NCBI GenBank assembly: GCA_037447655.1
Contig: JBBHKE010003562.1
Span: forward strand, 253,425-317,424
DNA: 64,000 nucleotides
Direction: 5' to 3'
DNA from: Zygnema cylindricum
Lineage: Eukaryota; Streptophyta; Zygnematophyceae; Zygnematales; Zygnemataceae
Positions 12,031 through 24,001 of the stretch are shown piece after piece. The notes beneath the pieces are model-generated. The model was not told the origin of the DNA. It was given only the letters and a program-made list of their open reading frames with translations, and made no database searches. Both the position numbers and the translations under genes were made by a program. Numbering within the stretch: position 1 is the stretch's first letter; each line of letters opens with the position of its first letter.

Positions 12031-12744
12031 TCGTGTATTCTCACAGGATTGCGCATGATAGCATTTATACTAAGTGAACTTCTAAAAATATATGCTTGAC
12101 CTTCTGTGTGTACAACTTTATTTGACAGTGGGTTTCGAAGGATTGAGTAATGTAATAATCCTTTCTATCTGGTCGGATCCTATTTTGAGGATAATTTAAA
12201 CGATAACATTTATTTTCTTTGCTATTCGCATCATCTTAGCAAACGAGTTGTGCAACGCAACTTTTTGACTTTCATGATTAGGAATCACGTTGGAATCCTT
12301 TTCCTAAGGTTAACTTGAAATTTTTTCTAGCACAAGCGTACAATACGTGTCTCATTGAACCACTTACACATAATACACTTTATTGATTTACTTTGGTCTA
12401 CGTCATTTAGTTTGACATACCAAAAAAGTAACATTTGAAGTTTTGCAGCCTATAGAAGGCATAAAAGGAACTATTTAGTGCATTAAATGTCAAAACGTCA
12501 TTCGCAACGAAGACGTTTAAAGCACGATCATGATATTAATGACCTTAAATTGGGGAAAAATAAGGTGTATAACTTAGGATTTGATCAAAAAGAATGGATT
12601 TTTTTATGTAACTCAATCCATTCCACCAATTGCCGTTGTCGAATTGTTTTCAAATAATGTATATACACATCGACTATAGTAGGAATATATGGTCATGCGT
12701 ATCACAACTGTTCAAAAACTCTAAATGTTAAAGGGTTAACTTGT
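12031..12744. other. Spacer, nothing recognised
   Basis: AT-rich non-coding DNA between the tail of gene unit 2 and module copy 3. No frame of note, no repeat array, no RNA gene recognised. Confidence 0.4.
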
Positions 12745-13892
12745 GTGAGAATGCCGAATAAAATTGATTTTTGGTCTATCCAGTCTAAATTGATTTACTT
12801 AAACAATGGTGTTTAAAACTGTCCAACCTACGGAAGGTGCAAATAGAACTAGTTGTAGAAAAATGTTGAAATTTAAGTAGAGACAAGGGCATTTAAAATA
12901 CACCAACAAAACATCAAACGATTAAAAAATGGTGAAATTTAAGATGCCGAAACTACGATTTGTTTAGAAAGAACAGAAAAATACTTCGCTCAACCCATTT
13001 CACGAATCCGTATCAAGGATTCGTCGTCAAGTAAAGTTGATGTCTATAAAATGTGGCAAGAATTTATGGTCAAATGTATGTTTCTAGGTGTTCAAGCACT
13101 AAAGAAGCCAACAGGTGCACTCGTATAAAGACACCATATAAAAGCGATGTCGGTGTACACTATCTGAATTGATGTATAAGAAAAATCGTATTAAACCTCT
13201 CCGGCCTAGAGAATGCACAAAAACAAGTAGTTGCATACATCTAATGTTAAAGGTAGATACTAATTAACAAGACCAAGATATCAAAGGTTATAAATTGGTG
13301 AAAAAAAATGTGTCCAAACCCATATTTCAATCATTTGAGTTCTTCAATTTCTCTTTTTTATATTGTTTTTTCTTGAGATCACCCAATAATTTCTAGCAAC
13401 CTATTTTTGTATGCGTAACTTGCCGGTGTTGCTGATTTAATTCTTGATTGTGCATGTCTTTTCCTAGCATTATGTGTAACTAGAAATATGAGAATCATAA
13501 TTTCGTGAGGTTCCGTATTCAACGCATGTTAAAAAATTCAATGTAAACTTATTGTTCATTGAAAAAGTCAAAGCTACTAGTTTGTCGTTCCAACCTCGAG
13601 ATTTTCGGATATAGAGATGGGAATTTGTGTCCAAAAGAAGTTTTTTCAAGTACAATTATTTTCTTCAGATAGTTATTAACATTGGAAACACATTTTCTTG
13701 TGCTGATATTTTGTTTGATTAGTCATTTTGAGAAAAAAGAAAGACATTGCATGACGCAAATCATTTTTCTTTGGAAATTTAGCTTGCAACGCACTATATT
13801 AAAACGAGAGAAAAGGCAAAAGGGCATTCTTTCCTCAGCAAAAACAGGTGGTAGAAAAATAAGATTGCAACATATAATTATAAGGGAAAAGT
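12745..13892. repeat. Tandem-array module, copy 3 (non-coding)
   Basis: Third copy of the module: 12,745-13,110 matches 108-480 and 13,120-13,690 matches 480-1,080. Bases 13,735-13,830 match 7,800-7,895 closely, including the GAAATTTAGCT and AAAACGAG-GAAAAGGCAA stretches. It stops where copia gag sequence begins at about 13,893. The order therefore predicts a third gene unit to the right. Confidence 0.65.
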
Positions 13893-16075
13893 ATGAATAA
13901 TTATTGCAATGATTTAGGAGTATTATTTGGAGAACTAGAGAGTAGAGGCAACTCGTGGTTTGAGAAACAAAGGGTAAACACATTAATGATGAAACTACCA
14001 GAAGAGTATGAGAATATCATAAACCGATTACAAGATATAGGCGATAGCAATTGGAACTAGGATGATACAGTGGGAATGATTTTAGTGAAAAAGAGCACCA
14101 TAGAACTTAGGAGAGGGAGTCAAAGTGTCCAAGCATTGTTTGCGGGATCTGAATGGCGTAAGGTAGATGAGGAGAAAGGAAAAGATCCCTATCAAAACTT
14201 TGGAGAAAGAAGACAAGGAGGTGGTAGGTTTGATCGATAAGGAAGAGGAACTCCTCGAAGAGGACTATGTCACTTCTGCAAAAAACCGGGACACTATATG
14301 GCAGATTGTATCAAACTTGCAGATCTGTGACAGAAAGATGGACAAGGAACATCAATGGATGGAGGAAACAAAAAGGCTTTTTTGACTCAAGTTCATGGTG
14401 AGGAAGAGGTTAAAGCAACCAAACCGGAAAAAGAGCTAGACGAGCTTCTTCTTCTTAATCGAAAAGCCACTGAGAAGCATGTCGACATTCTATGGAGACA
14501 GAAGTGTGCTTTCAGAGGTAAGAGGGACCCACCAGAGGATGGGTGGATCATATACTCACGGGCCTCAATGCATATGTGCAAAGATAAGAGGTGGTTCACC
14601 AAATTGAGAAAGATCCCAACAATTTAGATAGAGTACGGAGATGGTAGAGTAGAAACCACAAGTCTTGTTGGAACTGTTGACTTGAAGGTACTAGTTCATG
14701 GAAAGGCCTCAATTGTAACACTCTTATATGTTCTTTTACATTCCACGGCTTAGTAAGAACCTAGTCTCTACAGTTGTCCTAGATGAAAATAAGTTTGAAA
14801 CACGAACTAAGAAAGGAATCTTCACAGCAAGCTTATATAATGAGGTATATTTCATAGCTGAGAAGGGTAGTCAAAGAATGTTCAATAATTTATTTTGCAA
14901 TGAAAAGAGTGTTATTCATTCGTGTGCAAGTGACATGATGCTTTGGCACAAAAGGTTGGGGCATGTGCATCTAGATAGATTAAAAAAAATGAAGAAAAAG
15001 GGAATAATGGATGGCATTACTTTTGATGATGATGAGACCTCGGATGATTGTAGTGAAGGTGCCCAAGGGAAGATTCATAGACTTCCATTTCCAAAGGCAA
15101 CCACATTTAGAAGAGAGAAAGTATTAGATCTTATTCACACAGATGTTTGGGGACCTGCTAGGTATGTTTCAAATGTGGGGAAGAGATGGGTGTAAACCAT
15201 CATAGATGATTCGTCTAGATACACTAATGTATACTTTCTCAAATAGAAGTTAGAGGTATTGAGATTTTTCAAAGAGTATAAAGTATGGAGTGAAAAACTA
15301 CATGAAACCTCAATAAAATAGATAAAAAGTGATAATGGGAAGGAATACACCTCAAGGGAATTTGAAGAATTTCTTAAAGAATAAGAAATTAATCATGAGA
15401 AATTTGTTCTTTGTAATCCGAAACAAAATGGAGTAGCACAAAAGAGTGAATCGAACTTTAGGAGATATGTCTAGAAGTATGTTAAATGATAAGAGGATAG
15501 GGTTGTAGTTTTGGGTCGAGTCTATGAACTATGCTAATCTCATCAATAATAGAGTCCTAACTTCAGCAAATAAAGAGGAAACTATGTATGAGAGGTGGAT
15601 AGGAAAAAATCCAGATTTGTCTACTTTGAGAGTGTTCGAAAGTCAACTCTACAGTTTGGATTCCGATAAAACAAAATGGAAGTTAGAGGGAAGAGGTAAA
15701 CCTGGATATCTTCTAGGATATGCTGAGAGCACAAAAGGATACCAGGTTTATGATTTCAAAAAAAAAGATCTAATGTTGGTAAAACACATACTGGTGATGA
15801 ATGAAAGAAAGTCTATTGATCCATTCAAATATCATAAAGAAGTCAATATCAGATTTGAACCAGATCATTTTTCTGACTTTGACTTTGAGAATGAAGAGAA
15901 GGAACATGGAGAAAAGGGAAAATCTGCATATCTACCAAATGAGAAGGAGGAAACGACAACATCCAAGGTAACGCCACAAAACAGAGTGGAAGTCGATGAG
16001 GAACTTTATGAGATATCGGAATTGGAAGATAGCGGAGCTGCGATAGATATGAATCTAGTTAGATTACCGGTAGCT
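13893..16075 (+). pseudogene. Copia gag-pol fragment (A/B family), no RT
   Basis: Decayed copia coding sequence starting inside gag (NDLGVLFGELES near 13,900, equivalent to NELATLFMELES of element A). In order it carries a CCHC zinc knuckle (CHFCKKPGHYMADC, about 14,268-14,310), a protease site mutated from DSGAS to YSRAS (about 14,555), the GAG-pre-integrase HKRLGH motif (about 14,946), and integrase with HTDVWGP (about 15,137) and KSDNGKEY (about 15,329). The integrase Glu region (KQNGVAQK) is frameshifted and has lost the Glu. It continues to the linker before RT and breaks off at about 16,075. Many stops and frameshifts; no LTR of its own and no RT or RNase H remains. Confidence 0.85.
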
Positions 16076-16084
16076 TAGTGGTAG

Positions 16085-16483
16085 CTCAGTGGTAGCTTGG
16101 TAGATTAGTAATAGCTTGGCGATTTCACGTACCTCTCAGGTACACTGGTTTTATCGGTACAACACAAGTATAACATTTAGGACTTAGAACACAAAATGTA
16201 TCCAGACTTCCAAGTAGTAAACTGCAGACAATTTTTGGGATTTTTTCGAGTATTACATCTTCAGTATTTTCGAGTCAATTGTGTTGAAACTTTGGGAGTT
16301 GTTAGTGTTTATGCTACTCTATAATCTGATAGAGTTTTGTGAGGTTTGGAAGCTTGTATAAGATTTGGTGAGAAAATTAAAACAAAAGTTTGATAGGATT
16401 CTTCATAGCTTCTGAGAGTGTATCATGTCTACTTCTACTACTACTGCTGCTCCTCCACTTGCACCGGTGGTCGTAAAACAACA
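16085..16483 (+). repeat. Partial D-family copia LTR (3' part)
   Basis: The stretch matches in layout the 3' half of the solo LTR at 36,099-36,837 and the minus-strand LTR at 58,948-59,813: a TATA-like GTATAACATTTAGGACTTAG near 16,170, then about 315 bp to the end AAACAACA at 16,483. Its 5' part is missing; it abuts the pol fragment. Its first 50 bp repeat a TAGCTCAGTGGTAGC-like motif, which resembles a tRNA D-arm (A box). Confidence 0.6.
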
Positions 16484-17012
16484 GGTTATGGGCCTGTCAT
16501 CGAGAATTCCTATCTTTTCTGTGGAAAAGTATGTTTACTGGGCGGATATGGTGGAGACACACTTTGACAATGTCAATCTTTTAGACATATTGGATGGTTC
16601 GCTAGATGAATCTGATTTGTCATGGTCTAAAAAAAAATCGCAAGCTTGCTCTATTCTGAAATTTTGTATTTTTGAGGACTTAGCTATGTCTCGGATAAAA
16701 ATGAAAAAAACAATTGATATTTAGAAATCTTTTAAAATTGATTATAAAATAGCTTATGTCCAAGAAGAACTCCTATTGGCTAGAAAAATTTGGGATTATA
16801 AATACACTAGCGGTACAATGGTTGAATATTCTAACAAGTTCCGCATCCTTGTAGATGCACATGCTTGCGCAGGTGGGTTGTTTCCTCAGTTTCAACAGGC
16901 AGCATTGCTCATGCTGGGTCTCCCTCGTAGTATGAAAGGAGCACTTGATATGCTCCCTCGTAGTATGAAAGGAGCACTTGATATGCTCAAACAGAAAGAT
17001 AAAGCTAGGTGG
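16425..17012 (+). pseudogene. D-family copia gag, broken
   Basis: The gag frame starts at ATG 16,425, inside the LTR, 59 nt before its end, and runs through the primer site. It begins with a Thr/Ala/Pro-rich segment and then the copia gag pattern IPIFSVEKYVYWADMVETHF, with the expected Trp. A stop at 16,722 ends the first frame, and a shifted frame continues from about 16,776. A 33-bp in-frame tandem duplication (16,920-16,952 and 16,953-16,985) repeats LPRSMKGALDM. The sequence breaks off at 17,012, where the host array tail resumes. Confidence 0.75.
16484..16498 (+). promoter_or_regulatory. Candidate half-tRNA primer binding site, D family
   Basis: GGTTATGGGCCTGTC follows the LTR end directly. 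The first 11 bases are complementary to the anticodon arm of initiator tRNA-Met (recalled plant arm complement GGTTATGGGCCCACC; 12 of 15 match). It is not the usual plant site TGGTATCAGAGC. Confidence 0.6.
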
Positions 17013-17200
17013 AAATTTTACCGGGTCATCACGGGGAAAAATAATTTTTAAAAGGGTAAGCGATGAAGGTGAATGAATGACAAATGAATTTAGACAAAAA
17101 AAAAATTACCGATACTTTAAACGCCTTTCTTGCTACCTGCCTTTATATATTTGATGTTTTTTTTATTTGTATTATTAGGGTTTTTTAGGGTTTTTTGGAC
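17013..17200. repeat. Tail of a third array gene unit
   Basis: The text beginning TACCGGGTCATCACGGGGAA matches the tails at about 6,218-6,420 and 11,755-11,960, including GGTAAGCGA, GAATGAATGACAAATGAATTTAGAC and ACTTTAAACGC. With module copy 3 at 12,745-13,892 it marks a third unit whose gene portion is absent. Confidence 0.65.
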
Positions 17201-17875
17201 ATCTATGAACATTATTTGTAGGTTTCACAACTTCTCACTAGCCAACTATGACAAAACTATTTTAACCGAAATCATCTCGTGTTTCGGAAGAATAGACAAA
17301 CTAGAAAGCCTTTATGGTGGTTCCTTGTTTCTTTTAATTCTAATTCTTTTGAAATTTTCATATTTTTGTATCGAAGTTTGGGTGTTCTGATACTCCAAAT
17401 TCAGATTCTAGGCAAACACACAAACGAAAAAAAAACTGGCAAAGGGTGGAAGCTCCGCAAGCGCCTTCTAACAACTGTAATTATTATTAGTTTTGCTCCA
17501 ACTATACAAGATTTAACATGTGAACAGGCAACAAGGGCCGTACAGGATCTACATGACATTTGGTACTAATGCGTCGCTACTTTTTTCGTCGATAAAAACA
17601 CCAAGTATATAAAAAGGCAAAATGGTTGGCCCAGAAAAAATACACACAAAAACCACTAAAAAAAAAATTCATAAGATCAAAATTAGATTAAAAAAAGAAA
17701 TAACAATAAGCTGAGCTACAAGTTAACCATAAGAATTAAACTTCAAACAAAAAAAGCTTTCAACACAAATCATTTGAATTAAAAGTGCTGTCCAAAAAAA
17801 AAAATATCCTATCAGAATAAACCAAAATAATACCGGTAAAGAGAAAACAACAAAATTAATAAAGCGAACGACTAC
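17201..17875. other. AT-rich spacer
   Basis: No gene recognised. It holds two TTAGGGTTTT telo-box-like motifs near 17,176-17,192 and A-rich stretches. Frames at 17,130-17,569 have no recognisable protein features. Confidence 0.35.
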
Positions 17876-18048
17876 ATTGAAACCGGAGGAATAACATTGT
17901 CGCAGAGCCTGGAAGGCGGCAGTGACAGGAATTCGTTCCCAGCTCTCTTCTTCATCGAATGCGTGTAGAAGAATCGAAGAACCTCTTTTGACGGACATTA
18001 CTTCGTCTTTAGTCTCCAAAAGAACCTGGCTGGTTCCCAAAAGGAGAC
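17876..18048 (-). CDS. Possible exon of an unrecognised gene
   Basis: On the minus strand a good 3' splice site (pyrimidine-rich tract ending CACTGCAG) is followed by an open stretch whose translation, LLLGTSQVLLETKDEVMSVK and on through FDEEESWERIPVTAAFQAL, has balanced amino-acid composition unlike its AT-rich surroundings. A possible donor (CAAT|GTAGTC) lies at 17,876; beyond it the frame becomes hydrophobic AT-rich translation typical of intron. I do not recognise the family and find no convincing neighbouring exon; 18,600-18,700 minus (MAQRGVSGQEW...) is the nearest candidate. Gene or remnant is undecided. Confidence 0.3.
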
Positions 18049-18720
18049 CTGCAGTGAAAAACAGAAAAGAATACGGTGTAACAATTCACCGTAAAATTGC
18101 AAAAAATGCAAAAAAAACCTTCAAAAACGAGGGTAAAATGCAAAGGAAAAAGTTTCCAGAGTTTAGACACACATAAAACATTCGCATAACTCCGTGACAT
18201 GTTTCTGAACAGTGTCGGTTTATCTTTATTTACGCGGATCGCATTCTAGTCAATATGCATAATCCAACACTTACTTAATTCAATACTCCTATTGTAACAT
18301 ACCACTGCCGAAAAACAAACAGAGATTATCATCTCAAGCTCTGTACATAAAGTTGCAAAAAAGTTAGGTCAACACGAAAACTTCATTGCAATCTTTCAAC
18401 AGCGGATATGAAAACTTGCAATTACGCTAACAATAAAGAGGAAAGGATCTGCAATAATTAACTCCTACGCTATTATTCGGATCAGCAATATATACCAGCA
18501 GGTCACGAATAATAGGCGGTTTTTTCTTACTGTTTCTAAAACACAAAAAAATGAACAAATCGATTTGGTGAAACGACAAACAAAAAAAAAAAAAAGATTT
18601 TCCTTTTCCTCCCTTGCCTTTGCTTTGGCAAGACCACTCCTGTCCTGAAACTCCTCGCTGAGCCATGGCAGGCGCGACGATAGAAGGAAAAGCCGACGAA
18701 TCAACAAAGCACCTTCAGCC
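18049..18720. other. Non-coding stretch with one weak exon candidate
   Basis: Mostly AT-rich. A minus-strand segment at about 18,600-18,715 is less AT-rich and open in two frames, and could be a first exon for the candidate at 17,876-18,048, but no splice link or family match supports it. The inverted-repeat element 2 begins at its right edge. Confidence 0.3.
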
Positions 18721-19208
18721 AAATTAGAGTAATGAAAAAATTAGAGTAAAAAAAGAGAAAAAAATAATTATAGTAATCTACTCTAATTTGTGTGATATAA
18801 CTATTTCAAAAAGGAATTTACTCTAATTTATGCGGTGTATTCTAATTTGGCAAGCTAATATCCTCTATTGTGAATAAGGTATTGGTACAGAATCTGACAA
18901 AACGTTTAGTTTATCGTCACTATGACGTTTTCACTACGCGGTTTGTTTAAACGCAGTTACATAATAATGGCCTTTTTTAAATCATTTTTTGTACTTTTTA
19001 CTTTTAAAAGTACAATTTTGCACGGTCGGACGTCATCCGTTTTCAACACTATTTAAAACGAACATATATTAGAATTAAAAACGCTAATTAAACCTTACGG
19101 TAAATAGCATAATGAAAAAATTAGAACCATTTACTCTACTTGATGTGATAGAGTCGATTTTTCGAGCAACCAAACTAGAGTATTTTACTCTAATTACGAT
19201 TCGCGGTG
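18721..19208. mobile_element. MITE-like element 2, left end truncated
   Basis: The right end is ACTCTAATTACGATTCGCGGTG followed by TA, as in element 3. The left end starts inside the inverted repeat (AATTAGAGTAATGAAAAAAT) and lacks the outer CACCGCGAATCGT. Internal text (TGTGATA...TCGATTTTTCGAG) is shared with element 3. No coding potential. Confidence 0.6.
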
Positions 19209-19563
19209 TACTGTAGAGTAAAGTACAGTACAGTAGCAGGAAAGAATATACGCCAATAAGTTTGATGCCACGTAGATTTAGCGAGCGTGCCAATTAAGAA
19301 TGAACCTCCATCGTCCAATTTAAAGTCGGGTAATCATTTACTGTGTTGTACAAATTTTTAATTTCGTCGGTATCGTCATAGTGGAGCGACACGTGTGATG
19401 ATCGGTGTAGTGTGACATAGACACCGGAGTGGATGAAAGTAATCGAATTTTCGTCGAGGATTATGCTGGATTGTGATAAGGCGGGAATACGATTGGACTA
19501 TCAGAAGGATTCTACAGCCGAAAGTTATGGTTTTACTAACCGGAAGTCTGTCCACGTTAACTA
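19209..19563. other. Spacer between MITE-like elements
   Basis: About 350 bp without a gene or repeat that I recognise. It includes the GTGGAGCGACACGTG region near 19,380, which carries a CACGTG G-box core. Confidence 0.35.
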
Positions 19564-20196
19564 CACCGCGAATCGTAATTAGAGTAATGAAAAAATTAGA
19601 GTAAAAAAACCAAAAAAAACAATTAGAGTAATTGACGCTAATTTATGTGATAGAGCTTTTTCAACTATGAAGTTTACTCTAATTTATTTAGTTATTCTAT
19701 ATTGCGTTATGTCGGCGATAATTATGTGCGCAATAATTATGTGCGCGATAATTATGAACACTAAATTACGTAGACGTACAAAATGTGCCAGTCCGGTATA
19801 GTATTGACATCATTATGACGCTAATATAATTTGTCGCATTGAATGTCAGTTAATGTTCACACTGACGACGATGGTGTCGACGGACGAGAGTTATGCGAAC
19901 GGCTTTTTTTCGATGTGATTGATTTATTTGTTTAGTGCGATTTCATGTGCGAGCGCGATTTTATTAAATCATTATTTGTACCTTTTTACTTATAAAAGTA
20001 CAATTTTGCACGGTCAGACGTCGTCCGTACTCCACACTATTTAAAAATGACCTATATTATAATTTTTTACGCAAATTAATCCTCACTTATATTAGAATAA
20101 TGAAAAAATTAGAATCGATTACTCTATTTGATGTGATATAGTCGAAATTTTGAGGGACCGAATTAGAGTAATTTACTCTAATTACGATTCGCGGTG
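19564..20196. mobile_element. MITE-like inverted-repeat element 3
   Basis: Perfect terminal inverted repeats of about 24 bp: the left end reads CACCGCGAATCGTAATTAG and the right end is its exact reverse complement, with TA flanking both ends (19,562-19,563 and 20,197-20,198). About 633 bp, non-coding. Subterminal direct copies of TTAGAGTAA/TTACTCTAA occur several times. Confidence 0.8.
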
Positions 20197-20198
20197 TA

Positions 20199-22092
20199 CA
20201 ACCTAACAACTCTCTCCGCTGCGTCACTCCAATTTGTTATAACGCCCCTTTTCGAGTCTCTTTTCACAGCTACAGTATGTACTTTACCATCCGCTTCTAA
20301 ATCTGAATTCTTTGTAGTCTATGCTTCTTGTAAAAATATGACAGTCCGTTTCTTTACGCTTTTCTTTGTCAAGACTTTTGCCATTATTGCCTATCTTGAA
20401 TTTTTTTTGTTTCCGTTTTTCAAAATTATAACCAAAAAGAATGGACTTTATACAAATTTGTCATATCTTGAAACATGATTTGCCACAACAAGTGGGTGCA
20501 CGTAGCGTGAAGTGACAAAGCGGAAATGAAATGTATAATAAAAAACTATGGAAAAGAATCGGATCTACGTTGTTGCATCTATACTTGCATGTCATATAAA
20601 AACGCTTTTGATTTTTAACATTCATGGGAGAAAGCAAAGTTGTGAATAGAATTTTAAACGAGTGATACCATCTATAGTGCGACGTTTGTCGTTTAATGTA
20701 TTGTTCCTTACAATGTCTTGAAACCCTCTTTTCAAAAATAGTTTTTGCGACAAATGAGTCTCGTTGTACATTTACGTCATTTGTATTGGTTCATAGTAAG
20801 TTTCTATTGAGTTTCGCAATATACATACACATTTGGGTTTCTCTTTGTATGGTCGTTTTTTGCAACTTATGTGATTTACAATGTAGTTTGGTCCCTTTGT
20901 ATATTTTGCTACTTGTCACGACCAACGCACGCTTTATTCGAAAACGGTTCTGTAACCCGTACCAAAATCATACGAATATCTTGTAAAACACATCCGTGAG
21001 ACCCTCCACCCAAACTTATAGTGCCTTTAATTCATCACAACCGAGGTTGCCGCTAAACTCGATAATGACAAAATGCCTTTGATATGTAAATATATTAGAA
21101 AAAAGATTGTTACGTTGTAACTAAAGCTTACAAATGTGTTGAAACACACTACAATATTCGGGGTTTATCGTAAAACTAGCTTTTATGGGCTAAATAACCA
21201 AACAAAAACAACGTTAGTCGCGAGACCCGATTGTGTTTAACGGGTCAAATACGTAAATGTGTCGTAAACCGATCAGCCCGCTAGACTATAGCTGCGCGTA
21301 TGTTGTGAATAACGCGTTAATGTTGAGTAGCGGTTCTTGACATAAGATTCCCTCGAGTTAAGTCATTGTCGATCACGTTAGGGACAAAACTAGGTCGTAC
21401 AACATGCCTAACATATAAAAAAGACGTAAGGCGGATTTGTAACCTATACGAGAACAGAGTGAATATATTGGACAACTCTTTGTTATTGACAAATAACCGT
21501 ATGTATTCGTCACAAGAATGAAAATGTTCTCCCAAAGTTATAAGTCGATCCCAAAACACTCTTGACTACGTTAAAAAACCCAAAAAAATGACTCCTCGTG
21601 GAAGAGTATGCGCCCTTGTAATCATAAATTAACGACGAGAGTTTGGTTTCTTTGGGGGGATCCCACGTATTAATTTTGCGAGTGTTCCAATGTGTTAAAA
21701 CAAAAGAAGTTTTTTAAATTAGTGACATTTATAGACGTTACATTATTTTGGGAAGACATCATATTGGAGATGTCGATTTTTTTGTGTCGTTGTACACAAC
21801 TTTTTTTTTTTTGGAAATCGTAAATGTTTAGGATTTATAACATTATGACAACGTCGAAATTTTGGTAACTTTCACTCATAGCGGCCTTATTTTTTTTTTC
21901 ACTTTGCTCTCTACATTTCACGAAAATACGCTAAGGATGGTAAAAAAATAATTATTTGTAGGTCTTTTCTCATCTTACTCAGTCAAAAAATTGAGAGAGG
22001 GGAGCGGAGGTGGAGAGGGAGGGGAAGAGGCGACGAAGGCGCCTACTTTGACGGAGTATCGAATGTAACTATGTGAGGTTTGAAACTGCTCG
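20199..22092. other. Long non-coding stretch
   Basis: I see no gene, RNA gene or repeat array here. The frames at 20,194-20,478, 20,696-20,986 and 21,317-21,559 have low-complexity, AT-driven composition and no motif. A GA-rich patch (GAGAGGGGAGCGGAGG) lies at about 21,993-22,035. Confidence 0.35.
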
Positions 22093-22338
22093 CAATGGGT
22101 TTTCGTACATTCACGCGACGGGTTTTAGTAAATACACGTGACGAGCAGAAAAATAAATTAACGTGTACTTTCCATCGTGCCCAAATGGGTCAACTCGTTA
22201 GAAACGTCCTTACAAATGGGTTTTGAAACATCCACGCGACAGGTTTTAGTAAATGCACGGGTCGAGCAGAAAAATAAATTAACGTGTACTTTCCGTCGTG
22301 CCCAAATGGGTCAACTCGTTCGAAACGTCTTTACACGT
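22093..22338. repeat. Two tandem copies of a 122-bp unit
   Basis: Bases 22,093-22,214 and 22,215-22,338 match over almost their whole length, sharing GGTTTTAGTAAAT, GAGCAGAAAAATAAATTAAC and CGTGCCCAAATGGGTCAACT, with scattered substitutions. No coding frame is preserved across both units. Confidence 0.75.
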
Positions 22339-23442
22339 TTTACTATTTGTGGTCAGGTGAACCCTTGAGGCTTTCAAACGACCCTGGGAGTGATTTGTTG
22401 TTCGTGTTTGAAGGTGCGCTGACTGACGTGGCCGATAGTCGCAAAGATAAAAATGCAAAAAATTGCGGCGAGGAACTGTAAATAAAAAAAATGTACGGCG
22501 TGATCTTCATTGGCATTTCAACACGTGCCGATCACAACTGGCAGAATCGACAGATCTGTACATAGTTCGAATTTTCGGCACTTGAACATGATTTTCGTGT
22601 ACACGTGGTTGTTGATCCGACGGCCAAAAATGCGCGCATGAATATTCGCACCTTTCGACCGACGGTCTCCAATCAAGCGCTCGAGGTGCACCGCACGTAA
22701 TAAATTTGCCGTAAAGAAAGTGCGGCGAGTAAGTGCGCGCGCAGTTGTCGCACTAACTTTGTTTGTATTAAACTAAATGCACGTGCGAAGCACACACCTC
22801 ATTCGACTGAAGTTTTTGTCCGTTAACGTCTCCACAGGCTTCCACAAAATTTGTTCGTCCGTACACCAAGTCCTTCCGTAAGTTAACGCTACCACTGTAG
22901 CTTTAACGTTTTTTACGCAACCTAAACATCTTTTCCAAGTGCACACTTGTTTTACTGCTAATCGGACGGTCAATCGTGAGCGACAGGGTACACACCTCTT
23001 CGAATGTCGGTCTCCAATCGAACAAAAATGTGTAAAGAGGGCGAATTTATCGCTACAAGCGATAAGTACAACACACCATCGATCGTCCGTATGACATCCG
23101 TCACCGTTGATTTCGCCAGGGTGGTGTGCCTATTTAGTCAGATGAGGGTACACTAAATAGTTTTCACGGACAAGGTACAGTGCTCTATGTTCCATATTGG
23201 TTCGATTCATTATCCGTGCCTGAATCTCGCGGAGGAGGAGTGCATCCGTAAATGCATCGCTTTCCTGTCAGTTTCGAGTGGTCAGCATCCGTGCGGCTGC
23301 AATGCCCATTCTCCATGTCACATGTGGATAAAATACAATTTCCTTCATTATATGATCGGACGACGCGTCTACTTACACGATAAAAACGAAAACATTCGAC
23401 GGTCGGATTAAAAATTAGCTTAATTTTTTTTTAAGTGCACTA
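22339..23442. other. Non-coding stretch
   Basis: No gene recognised. It is less AT-rich than its neighbours (22,500-23,100) and contains several CACGTG-type cores and TCG-rich text. Frames at 22,773-22,973 and 23,187-23,411 show no motif; they may be remnants of an unrecognised repeat. Confidence 0.3.
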
Positions 23443-23994
23443 CACCGTCGATCGTATTTAGCGTGTTGAACACTAATTCGGCGCCCCTAAATTTTGAGGG
23501 TTTTACCTAAAACAGGATAAATGATACTAATTTTTCCTGTACGCAAATTACGAGAAGAACAATTAGTGTATACCATTTTAATTTATGTATTTTTTATTAG
23601 CGTGGAGTACGGAACGTGTCGGTGCATATAATAATGTACTTTTTAATTATACAAGTACGGATAAATAGGATACAACCACGATTCGGCGTACAATTTAAAA
23701 GATTTCGTATTTGTACCTGTTTTAGTGTACATTTATTTGTCGCGTAACTGAAATTAGAGTTAGGAATTAATTAGAGTGTAAGTATGCGACAGTGTACAAA
23801 TTGTCAGAATTTGTACTCTTACCTATATTACTGTGAACATCCTCTCGACAAATCAGCTGTACCCATATTGGCGTTCGTTAAAAAATTAGTGTATAACTTT
23901 TTTTTCAAAATTTGTCTAATTCAAAATTAGAGTACATGACACTAAATTATTCTACACACTCATAATTTCTACATGCTAAATACGATCGACGGTG
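23443..23994. mobile_element. MITE-like inverted-repeat element 4
   Basis: The left end reads CACCGTCGATCGTATTTAGC and the right end is its reverse complement (GCTAAATACGATCGACGGTG), with TA on both sides. About 552 bp, non-coding. It belongs to the same family as elements 1-3 by the CACCG-xx-GATCGT-type end but to a separate subfamily. Confidence 0.75.
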
Positions 23995-24001
23995 TACTGA
24001 A

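Noticed and set aside
22093-22338. CRISPR-like array
   Set aside because: Two long tandem units with no spacers in AT-rich plant DNA; simply a tandem duplication.
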